This document shows positions 26,425 through 34,900 of a DNA stretch of 64,000 bases, piece after piece. The first letter of the stretch is position 1. The number at the start of each line of letters is the position of its first letter. The notes beneath the pieces were generated by a model. The model searched no databases and was not told the DNA's origin. It saw nothing but the letters and a program-made list of their open reading frames with translations. Source of the DNA: Pseudomonas versuta (lineage in GTDB: Bacteria > Pseudomonadota > Gammaproteobacteria > Pseudomonadales > Pseudomonadaceae); the NCBI RefSeq assembly GCF_001294575.1, contig NZ_CP012676.1, positions 1,364,001 to 1,428,000 on the forward strand. The letters run 5' to 3'. A program made the position numbers and the translations under genes.

Positions 26425-27636
26425 ATGAGCAGTTCTCTCTCTATGACCCCCGCGCGCAAGTCGTTTGCGCCGCTGGTGGCCTTTATCTTCCTGGTGCTTG
26501 GCGCCGTGTTCCTGCAAAACAGCGTCGGCTCGCGCCAAGTGCTGTTGCTGGTGGTCGGCGCGGCACTGGGCTTGACCCTTTATCACGCAGCCTTCGGCTT
26601 TACCTCGGCCTGGCGGGTGTTCATCACGGATCGGCGCGGCGCAGGTTTACGCGCACAAATGGTGATGCTGGCGCTGGCGGTGGTGCTGTTCTTCCCGGCG
26701 CTGGGGGCGGGAACCCTGTTCGGTCAGCCGGTGGTCGGGCTGGTGGCGCCGGCCGGCATTTCGGTGGTGTTCGGTGCGTTCATCTTCGGTATTGGCATGC
26801 AACTGGGCGGCGGATGTGCGTCAGGCACCCTGTTTACCGTGGGCGGCGGCAATGCGCGCATGCTGGTGACCCTGTTGTTCTTTATCTGCGGTTCGCTGAT
26901 CGCCACTCAGCACGTTGACTGGTGGTTTGCATTGCCGTCGTTTCCGGCGGTTTCCATCGTCAAAAGCTTCGGCGTGATCCCGGCATTGCTCTTGAGTCTG
27001 GCGGTGTTCGGGATCATTGCAGCGGTGACCGTACGCCTGGAGAAGGGCCGTCACGGTCAGCTTGAACAGGGCGTGACCAGCGAGCACCCGGGGCTGCGCC
27101 GTTTTCTGCGCGGGCCGTGGCCGCTGGTCTGGGGGGCCATTGCCCTGGCCTTGCTCAACTACGCGACCTTGGCGTTGGCCGGACGGCCGTGGGGCATTAC
27201 GTCGGCGTTCGCCCTGTGGGGTGCCAAGGTGGCCAGCGGGCTGGGGGTTGATGTCGCAAGCTGGGTGTTCTGGCAGGTCCCGGCTAACGCCAAAGCCCTG
27301 GCCGCACCGGTGTGGGAAGACATCACCAGCGTCATGGACATTGGCATCATGCTCGGTGCGCTATTGGCCGCCGGGCTGGCCGGACGTTTCGCCCCCAGCC
27401 TGAAAATCCCGCCGCGCTCGCTGGTGGCGGCGGTGATCGGCGGCCTGCTGCTCGGTTACGGCTCGCGCCTGGCGTACGGCTGCAACATAGGCGCGTACTT
27501 CAGCGGTATTGCCTCGGGCAGCCTGCATGGCTGGGTATGGCTGGTGGCGGCGTTTATCGGCAACAGCGTGGGCGTGCGCCTGCGGCCTTTTTTCTTTGCC
27601 GGTGAGCGTCGTCCGCAGGCATTGAGCGGTTGTTAG
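26425..27636 (+). CDS. YeeE/YedE-family transporter (TsuA-like thiosulfate transport)
   Basis: A 403-residue polytopic inner-membrane protein with two homologous halves. Each half carries the family cysteine motif: GGGCASGTLFTVGGGN around Cys131 and YGCNIGAYFSGIASGSLHGW around Cys353. In TsuA-type proteins such cysteines line the path for thiosulfate uptake. About ten hydrophobic segments are visible. No rhodanese or TusA gene is next to it. Family placement is firm; thiosulfate specificity is inferred. Confidence 0.85.
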   Translation: MSSSLSMTPARKSFAPLVAFIFLVLGAVFLQNSVGSRQVLLLVVGAALGLTLYHAAFGFTSAWRVFITDRRGAGLRAQMVMLALAVVLFFPALGAGTLFGQPVVGLVAPAGISVVFGAFIFGIGMQLGGGCASGTLFTVGGGNARMLVTLLFFICGSLIATQHVDWWFALPSFPAVSIVKSFGVIPALLLSLAVFGIIAAVTVRLEKGRHGQLEQGVTSEHPGLRRFLRGPWPLVWGAIALALLNYATLALAGRPWGITSAFALWGAKVASGLGVDVASWVFWQVPANAKALAAPVWEDITSVMDIGIMLGALLAAGLAGRFAPSLKIPPRSLVAAVIGGLLLGYGSRLAYGCNIGAYFSGIASGSLHGWVWLVAAFIGNSVGVRLRPFFFAGERRPQALSGC

Positions 27637-27650
27637 TACACCTGCTGTGA

Positions 27651-28154
27651 GTGTGCTGGCGCTTTACTGCCGTGGACCCTTCCGGACCTATGCTGGAGGC
27701 AGCGAGGCAGCAGTTGGAGGCCCGCGGTTTGCTGGCAAGTACCGATATGTACCTTGGGCATATCGAGGATCTGGCGCCAGACGATACTCACGACGCCGCC
27801 ACTCTGATCGGTGTGCTTCACCATCTTGACGGGGACGCTGCCAAACGCGGCATTCTTCACGCCATCCAGGCTCGTCTGAAACCCGGTGCGCCGCTGATTG
27901 TGGCTGGCAACCACCATGCCTATGCCAGCCAGCCGTTATTGCTTGCAGCCTGGGGGCAGCGCTGGCGGCAACACGGAGCGAGCCCGGATCAAGTGCAGGT
28001 CAAACTCGGGAAAATCCTTCAGGGCGCGGACCCGCCGCATTCCGAGGCTGCGGTGCAAAAACTGTTGCATGAGGCCGGGTTCGGCGAGGCTACCCGTTTC
28101 TTCAGCAGCCTGTTCTGGGGGGCTTGGATAACCGTTAAGACGGCCTCAACCTGA
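27651..28154 (+). pseudogene. SAM-dependent methyltransferase lacking its N-terminus
   Basis: The 167-codon frame begins in the middle of a class I methyltransferase: CWRFTAVDPSGPMLEAARQQL matches the beta2/motif II region (acidic Asp of DPS), ATLIGVLHHLDG is motif IV and LKPGAPLIVAG follows. Motif I (GxGxG) and everything before it are missing, and the preceding bases belong to the end of the yeeE-like gene. A GTG could start translation but the product could not bind SAM normally. It overlaps the convergent MFS gene by 20 bases. It is most likely a deletion relic. Confidence 0.7.
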
Positions 28155-29604
28155 CCACCCGCAGGGCAGTGAAAACGCCGATGACCGGGGCCAGCGCGAA
28201 CACCCCGAATAGCCAGCCTGCAGCATTCATCATCCCGGCGATACCGCCGGGATCTGTGAGGCCTGCGAGGTTGGCGACCATCCCCGCCAGCGCCGCGCCG
28301 AGGGCGGTCGCGAACAACTGCACGGTGGTAATGGACGCGCTGGCCAGGTCCTGCTCGCCAGCGGGCGCGACCTGGAACACCCGGGTCAGCAGATGCGGCC
28401 ATGCCAGGCCAACCCCCAGTCCGATGGCAACCAGCGCCAGGCAGATGGGTATGAGCGCCTGCCAGTCCCCGCTACTTTGATTAGGCATCAGCACCGCAAG
28501 CGCCAGCATCCCGGCCAATCCAAGCGCCGGGCCGGCGAGGATCGCGCGGCGGATGCCTTTGCCGCTCGCTCCTGAACTTGCGATTGACCCCAGCGTCCAG
28601 CCGGCCCCCATGAGCGCCGCGAGATAGCCGGCCACCAAGGGCGACTGATGGTGCAGGACCTGCAGGAACAGCGGCACGAATATTTCGCCACTGGTCACTG
28701 CGCCCGCAAGCAATGCCATAGTGGCGTAAAGCGCGCCCAGCGCGGTGCTGATGCGCAATGCGCCCGCCGGCAGCAGCCGGTGGCGGGCGCGGCTTTCGGT
28801 GCGTATCAACAGAACGCTGAGGATGGCGGCGGCGCCAAGCCCCAGAATATTGCGCGACAGAACAGGCGCGACACTACCGGCCGAAACTGCGAGTACGGCT
28901 GCTGTCAGGAGCACCAATTGGGCCAGAGGAAGCGGCGAGCCGGCAGCTTTGACACCGCGTTTGGGCAGTACGGTCGCAGCGAGCAGGGCGAACAGTGCTG
29001 CCACCGGGATCAGCGACCAGAATGCCGCCCGCCATACCCCGAGTTCGGCGAAGATGCCGCCTACCGCAGGGCCCACCAGGGTTGCCACCCCCCACATGCC
29101 CGAGACCAGCGCCATCGCCCGCGGCCACAGAGATTCATCGAATACCAGACGGATCATTGCGTAGGAGAGCGCGAACAGGAAGCCGCCCCCCAGTCCCTGA
29201 ATCAGACGGCCACCGAGCATTACCGGCATGGAGGGGGCAAACGCACAGATCAACGCGCCTGCTGCAAATACCAGGGTGGCGCTGATGTAAACGCCACGGG
29301 GCCCGGTGCGGGCGAGCAATCTGGCCGACAGCGCCGAACCGAGGATGGAGGCTGCGACGAACAGGGTGGTGTTCCAGGCGTAATAGTCGATGCCGCCAAT
29401 GTCCTGGACCACGGATGGCAAAATGGTGGTGGCAATGTAGACATTGATCGCATGGAGGATGACGCCGCCGGCCAGAGCCAGTGAGCGCACGCCATTGGCG
29501 CCCGAGAGCAGGGCGGCCCAGCCGGTTCTGGCGGGGCCGGCACAAGTCTGCGGCGTGGCTGCCGGTTGCGCGTGTTGATCGGACGGGACGTGACGCGGGT
29601 CCAT
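28135..29604 (-). CDS. MFS efflux transporter (DHA-type), SoxR-regulated
   Basis: A 489-residue major facilitator with about 14 hydrophobic segments and a soluble N-terminal tail. Motif A-like RLLARTGPRGVYISA and GRLIQGLGGGFLFALSY (motif of drug:H+ antiporters) support a multidrug exporter role at the inner membrane. The gene is divergent from soxR, and its promoter carries a SoxR box inside a 19-base spacer, so it should be induced by redox-cycling compounds such as phenazines or quinones. Its stop overlaps the end of the methyltransferase relic. Confidence 0.87.
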   Translation of the reverse strand: MDPRHVPSDQHAQPAATPQTCAGPARTGWAALLSGANGVRSLALAGGVILHAINVYIATTILPSVVQDIGGIDYYAWNTTLFVAASILGSALSARLLARTGPRGVYISATLVFAAGALICAFAPSMPVMLGGRLIQGLGGGFLFALSYAMIRLVFDESLWPRAMALVSGMWGVATLVGPAVGGIFAELGVWRAAFWSLIPVAALFALLAATVLPKRGVKAAGSPLPLAQLVLLTAAVLAVSAGSVAPVLSRNILGLGAAAILSVLLIRTESRARHRLLPAGALRISTALGALYATMALLAGAVTSGEIFVPLFLQVLHHQSPLVAGYLAALMGAGWTLGSIASSGASGKGIRRAILAGPALGLAGMLALAVLMPNQSSGDWQALIPICLALVAIGLGVGLAWPHLLTRVFQVAPAGEQDLASASITTVQLFATALGAALAGMVANLAGLTDPGGIAGMMNAAGWLFGVFALAPVIGVFTALRVVRLRPS

Positions 29605-29670
29605 GTTAGCTCCACTTCAAGAGGTCAATCGCAGCCGCGAATGAAGGCTTGCAAAGGCAGGCCGACAGTC

Positions 29671-29701
29671 TTTATAAGACCTCATGTAAAGGTGAGGTCA
29701 A
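29671..29701 (-). promoter_or_regulatory. SoxR box and promoter of the MFS gene
   Basis: On the minus strand a -35 TTGACC (29701-29696) and a -10 TATAAA (29676-29671) are separated by exactly 19 bases. This is the over-long spacing typical of SoxR/MerR-activated promoters. The spacer holds an 18-base dyad (29680-29697) with arms CCTCA and TGAGG, in the layout of the SoxR consensus CCTCAAG-TTAA-CTTGAGG. The outer arms extend to a perfect GACCTCA/TGAGGTC. Confidence 0.85.
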
Positions 29702-29717
29702 CAGGAGTCCGCTACCC

Positions 29718-30182
29718 ATGATCGATGTCCGAGTGCCGCTTGCGGTAGGCGAAGTAGCCCGCCGCTGCGGTGTCACTATCGCTACCGTGCACTTCTACGA
29801 GGCCAAGGGGCTGATCCATGGGCAACGGAACGCGGGCAACCAGCGCCGTTATTCACGGGATATTCTTCGTCGGATAGCCATCATCAAAATCGCACAGCGT
29901 GCCGGTATCCCTCTGGCAACCATCAAGGGGGCGCTGGACCAGCTTTCATTCGGGCGGCCGCTCACGGCCAGGGACTGGACGCAGCTCTCGACAATCTGGC
30001 GGGACATGCTGGATGAGCGTATTCGTAGCCTCAGCCAGCTTCGCGACCAGCTCGACGGCTGCATCGGCTGTGGCTGCCTGTCCATGGACGATTGTCCGCT
30101 GCGTAATCCTGGCGACCATTTGCAGCAGCTCGGGGCAGGAGCCGTCCTGCTGGAAAAAGACCCCGCGCCACCGGGAGACTGA
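29718..30182 (+). CDS. soxR: Redox-sensing activator SoxR
   Basis: A 154-residue MerR-family regulator. The N-terminal wHTH reads [24 protein letters not shown], followed by a dimerisation helix. The [2Fe-2S] cluster cysteines are Cys115, Cys118, Cys120 and Cys126 in [12 protein letters not shown], the SoxR signature. AGGAG at 29703 sets ATG 29718. Oxidation of the cluster would activate the divergent MFS promoter. No soxS is present, as expected for Pseudomonas, where SoxR controls efflux genes directly. Confidence 0.95.
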   Translation: MIDVRVPLAVGEVARRCGVTIATVHFYEAKGLIHGQRNAGNQRRYSRDILRRIAIIKIAQRAGIPLATIKGALDQLSFGRPLTARDWTQLSTIWRDMLDERIRSLSQLRDQLDGCIGCGCLSMDDCPLRNPGDHLQQLGAGAVLLEKDPAPPGD

Positions 30183-30270
30183 AGGTCTGCGCCGGGTGAA
30201 ATCGCGGCGTGGTTTTCAAGCTGCTTCTGCTAGTCTGGGCGCCCCGTAATTGATCAGGAAAGGCCGGTCA

Positions 30271-30705
30271 ATGTTCACTATCCGAGTCATGACCCTGGAC
30301 GATTACGCTGCGGTGATCGCCCTGATAACACGAACCCCCGGTGTGTCCCTGCGTGATGCCGACTCCCGCGAGGCCACCGCCAGATACCTGGCACGCAACC
30401 CCGGGATGAGTTTCGTTGCGCACATCGACGGCGTCATTTGCGGTTGCATCATGAGCGGGCACGACGGCCGCAGAGGCTACTTGCAGCATTTGGTGGTGGT
30501 TGCTGACTGTCGCCGGCAAGGCATCGGCAAACAGTTGGTAGAGCGCTGCCTGTCGGAGCTTGAGAAGCACGCAATCCACAAATGCCATGTCGACGTGTTC
30601 AAGACCAATGAATCGGCTGCCAGATACTGGCAAAGCCAGGGCTGGCAGTTCAGGTCGGACATCGACAGGTATTCGTTTACCCGATCAGAGAATGAAAATA
30701 TATGA
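30271..30705 (+). CDS. GNAT-family N-acetyltransferase
   Basis: A 144-residue acetyltransferase. The acetyl-CoA site is LQHLVVVADCRRQGIGKQLVERCLSEL, and the C-terminal motif FKTNESAARYWQSQGWQFRSDI is also typical. Start ATG 30271 follows AGGAAAGG. The acceptor is unknown; it may share a transcript with the next GNAT gene, which overlaps its end. Confidence 0.82.
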   Translation: MFTIRVMTLDDYAAVIALITRTPGVSLRDADSREATARYLARNPGMSFVAHIDGVICGCIMSGHDGRRGYLQHLVVVADCRRQGIGKQLVERCLSELEKHAIHKCHVDVFKTNESAARYWQSQGWQFRSDIDRYSFTRSENENI

Positions 30706-31195
30706 CCGCCCCCGACCGTGGAGGCATGCCTTGCACAGGGTGAGAGTCATTCGTCGCGCCCGTCAGGACGATGTTGAAGCCATCGCGGTGCTGGTCAACC
30801 AGGCCTATGCGCCCTGGATCTGCAGGATCGGCAAAAAGCCGGGCCCCATGCTTGAGGACTACCGCCAGGTGGTGGCTGATACCCATACCTTCGTGCTTAA
30901 AGAAGGGCCGGATCTGTTGGGGGTTCTGGTGATGGGCCTGGAGCACACAGAATTGCTTCTGATCAACATCGCCGTGCTGCCTCGCCATAAAGGCAAAGGT
31001 ATCGGGAAAATCCTGATGGCGTTCTGTGAGCGCCATGCACTGGGCAATGGGTGTGATGCCATACGGCTCTACACCCATGAACTGATGACCGAGAACATCG
31101 AAATCTACAAAAAGCTTGGCTACCGGCATACCCATAGCGCTAAAGAGAATGGATTCGCCAGGGTATTTATGGTCAAGGCACTGCCCGTTCGGTGA
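30692..31195 (+). CDS. GNAT-family N-acetyltransferase
   Basis: A 167-residue acetyltransferase whose core begins VRVIRRARQDDVEAIAVLVNQAY. The acetyl-CoA motif is INIAVLPRHKGKGIGKILMAFCE, and YTHELMTENIEIYKKLGYR is the C-terminal signature. The ATG at 30692 overlaps the previous gene by 14 bases. A GTG at 30740, closer to the start of the conserved domain, is an alternative that gives 151 residues. Confidence 0.78.
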   Translation: MKIYDRPRPWRHALHRVRVIRRARQDDVEAIAVLVNQAYAPWICRIGKKPGPMLEDYRQVVADTHTFVLKEGPDLLGVLVMGLEHTELLLINIAVLPRHKGKGIGKILMAFCERHALGNGCDAIRLYTHELMTENIEIYKKLGYRHTHSAKENGFARVFMVKALPVR

Positions 31196-31852
31196 TCAGC
31201 TGACAGGCACTTCATCCGCCAGCATGATCTCGATCCGCTCCTTGCCCCGACCGGTATTTTTGCGCTTGAGCTTTATTGCGCCTATCTCGCGAGTTGATTT
31301 GGGATGGGTACCGCCACAGGCCATTTTCGCGAAACCCTCAACTTCCCAGTACCTGCGCTGGCCCGGCACATCGCTGAAACCTGTGACTACAGGCAGGTCG
31401 CGGGTGATCAATTGTGCGGCCGCCGATTCGATATCCGAAAACAGCGGTGCGAGGCTCTGATCACTGGCGAAATCTATCCGGGCCTTATCTTGTGCGATGT
31501 GTGCACCCATGCGCTCGATGCCGGGGCGCAACTGATAAACCATTTGCAGGACCATTTCTGCGGCGAAGTGCAGGCGCATCAGCCGGTATCGGCGCGCCCA
31601 CTCAACTTGCCAGGTCACCCTGTCGTTCACTTTCAGCTGATGGTCATGGGGCAGGCTGTAGATGATCTCCAGGCCACGCTTTTCGGCCTTGAGCACCCGG
31701 TATCCGGCCAGTGAGCCATAATCGCTTTCCTGACCGCCGGAGAAGGCAAAAAAAATCGTCGCATCGACCTGTACCTGCTCGCCGTCTACGCGAGTGACGA
31801 GGGTGTCCAGGGTGACTCGATAGGGATCTTCCCAGAATATTTTCCGCGTCAT
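31196..31852 (-). CDS. Alanyl-tRNA editing protein, AlaX type
   Basis: A 218-residue stand-alone editing domain related to the AlaRS C-terminal half. It has the zinc motifs LHFAAEMVL (one His here, where HxxxH is usual) and MACGGTHPKSTREIG (Cys and His ligands), and the characteristic FSGGQESDYG near the N-terminus. Such proteins hydrolyse Ser-tRNA(Ala) or Gly-tRNA(Ala). ATG 31852 is chosen; the open frame continues to 31903. The replaced second His of HxxxH is worth noting. The gene ends one base after the convergent GNAT stop. Confidence 0.8.
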   Translation of the reverse strand: MTRKIFWEDPYRVTLDTLVTRVDGEQVQVDATIFFAFSGGQESDYGSLAGYRVLKAEKRGLEIIYSLPHDHQLKVNDRVTWQVEWARRYRLMRLHFAAEMVLQMVYQLRPGIERMGAHIAQDKARIDFASDQSLAPLFSDIESAAAQLITRDLPVVTGFSDVPGQRRYWEVEGFAKMACGGTHPKSTREIGAIKLKRKNTGRGKERIEIMLADEVPVS

Positions 31853-31989
31853 GGTCAATGATCCTTTTGGGCCGCAAAGTGGATTAAGGTAATCAATGCG
31901 CATGCAAATATCTTGTACGATCTTGCTATCCAGGACCTGGTCTGGATGGATGAACGGCGCAGTACTGCACCGTTCAAACTCCGCGCCTT

Positions 31990-34900
31990 TTACTGCATCC
32001 GAATCAGATTTGCGTGCTGGGCAAGCTGATTACGGTGACGCCACAAGAGGTCTTCCAGGAAAAGCGGGTGTTCAACCAAATTCTCAGCAAAGGGCGCTGC
32101 GCCGCCTACCCGTTGCAGTTCCTGAGCTTCGTAATAAAACGGATCAAGGTGTTGAATCTTGTTCGGATCTATTCCTGCCTGAGTCAATTGATGGGGGTAA
32201 AAGTCCGGGTGTTGCCCGGATGCAATACGTCTTACTTCGCGTACAAAATTGGGGTTTTCTATTTGTGGATAACCGCCCCGGGTGGTCCTTATGCCGTTGT
32301 GCTCCCAGGCTAAAAGCCTCCCATCCCTGATAGGCGTGGCTCGTGGAGGTAATTGCAGTGGGGTGATCGGCTTATTGGCATAAACGGCAAGCCTGTTAGC
32401 CGAGTTGGTTTGCCCTATATTTTGCAGATCACCACGGGACAAACGCGGCAAGAAACTATCTCTGGTCGGTCCTTGTTCCAGCAGGTAGGACAGGTCCATA
32501 TCGCGCATGGGGGCACTCGATCCTACTCGTTGAGCCTGTCCCGGTATGCCTCGGCTTCTTCCCCCGGCGTTCTGCAACTTCTGCTGCCAGGCACCGACAA
32601 ACTTGCCCGCTTTCTTGACCCCCTTGGCAGCCGCTCCGGCAATCGACGGCGCAGCCGATGCCAGACCTGTGGCCATCCCGACCCAGCCCAATATCCGCCC
32701 TGCGTTTTCATTGCCGGTGGCCAGCAAGGCTATCGAGGCGACGTCTGCGGCCAGCGACACCGCGCTCAATGTCGCAGTGGTGACTGCCGTTACATAGCTG
32801 GCAGTCAGCGCCGCAGTGGGCGCTGCCAATGCACCGAATGAGGCCACGGTGCCCACCAACGCGAACGCAATCCCCACCGCCGGCAGCAACCAGTCCAGCC
32901 ACGAATGGCCCGACGGGTCGATGCGGTTGACCGGGTCGCCGGCGCAGTAGGCGTAGCCATTGAGGCCGCCTTCACCGAAGGGGCTGAGGCTGTCACGGCT
33001 GTGAAAACGCATCAGCGCCGGATTGTAGATGCGGTAATCACCGAGGAAGTACCAGCCGCTGTCTTGTTCGCGCAGGGCTCCGGCGTAGCCCAGGCGGCTG
33101 GCGCCGGGCTGGCTCTGGCCGTAGGCGCCGTAGACCGGGGTATTGATCCCGTCCTCGGCCTCAGTAGTCACAGAGCCCTGGGCATCGGTGCCCAGCAACA
33201 TGACTTTGCGCACCGCTGAGGCCAGCCGGCTTTCGGCCACCGGCACCGCACCTGCCCGTACCCAGCGGGTTTGAGTGTCTTCACCCAGCTCGCAACTGAG
33301 CTGGCCGCTGGTGTGGTAACGCCAGCGGGGGCCGCGCAGATCCTCGGTCTTGATGATGTTGCCCGCCGGGCCGTAGTGCCAGCGGCGTTCTCCTGTAGGC
33401 AGGGTGACGCCAATGAGTCGGCCCAGGGTGTCGTAGTGCAGTGGATTACCGCGCTCGTCGCGTTTGAGATTGCCGAGGGCGTCGTACTCCAGGGTTACCG
33501 GCGTCGGGTAATCGCTTCGGCTGTGGCTGATGTTTATCAGCTGGGTGAGGTCAGAAGGGTTGTAGGTAAATGTGGTGACATTGTTTGCGCTGGCATCGGC
33601 AAATAGCGTTTCCAGACTGCGCACATTGTCCAGCGCATCGTATTCAAAGTGCTGTTCGCGGTAGGTTTGGCCGTGGGCGTCTTCGGGCAACTCCTCGCCC
33701 ACGAGCCGCTGGGCGACCATGCGGCCACGTATGTCGTAGTCGAAGGTTTCACGACGTATCAGAACACCGTCACGGGTCAGTTCGCGCTGGGTCAGCTTGC
33801 CGTCTTTGCGCCATTGCTGAGTCTGTACTTCTACATGTTGTGCGCTCGGTGTGTGGGTTTCGGTAGTGCGACGGGCGGGACGGCCGAGGTTGTCGTAGCT
33901 CAGGGTCACGGTCATGTCCCGAGCGCCGTCTTTTGACTGGGTGCGCTGCTGGTGGATGCGCGAGGCCGCATCGTAAGTGACGCTAATGGTGACGTCGGGA
34001 CCTTGCTGCACGCTCAAACGGCCGAATTCATCGTACTGGCAGCGCTGTTCGGCGCCGTCGGCATCGGTCAGCCGCGTGACCTTGCCCGCTGGTGTGGTGG
34101 TTTGCTGTTGTGAACGAGGTTGATCGCCTTGCCAGTTGTAGTCCGCCTTGGTCAGCAAACCTGACGGCGACCAGTGATCTTTTTGCATGCCCAGGTTGCC
34201 TTGGGCTTCCAGCAACCGGCCACTCAGAGGATCGTACTTGTTGAACACGCTGATGCCGGGGGCTTCTAGTGACAGCAGCGCACCGCCCAGTTCCGGCTGA
34301 CGTTCGGTCTGGACCTGGGTGCCGTCGGGCAGCGTCTGGGTATGGGCGTGGATTTGTCCTTCGGCGTATTGCCATTCAGACACACTCTGGCCGACCTTTT
34401 CCCACACCAATCGGCCAAGACCGTCGTATTTGCGCTCGCCCAGCAGCACTTCATTGCTGCCTAGCGAAGGATGGGTGATCGACACCGTAGCCGGTAATTC
34501 ACCGTCATGGCCTTCGGCGTAGGTGCGCTTGATCAGGCTGCCGTCGGGTAGCGTGGTCGACACCAGTCGATCGCGGGCATCCCAATCCTGACGCGTCTCC
34601 CGGCCCATGGCATCGGACTGGCTGATGCAGCGACCCAGCCCGTCGTAGCTCCAGCTCAGCTCATGCTGCAGCACGCCGTCGGCGCTGTACAACTGCTCGG
34701 TCAGCGGCTTGCCATCGAGGGTGTGGGTCGTCACGGTTTTGGCCCCGTCCACGCCATTGGCGTCGGTCTGCCAACGGGTGCCGGTCAGTGCCACAGGGTC
34801 GGCTTGAGTGTGTTGCGTCACCCCATCAGCTCCGGTTTCCGTTAGCACATTGCCCCAGTCGTCAAAGGTACGTTCGGTGCTCAGGCTCAGGGCCGGAGTG

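Noticed and set aside
31904..32330. Immunity gene for the Rhs toxin
   Set aside because: The plus-strand frame at 31896-32330 is antisense to the Rhs C-terminus and has no plausible start; nothing else fits in the gap.
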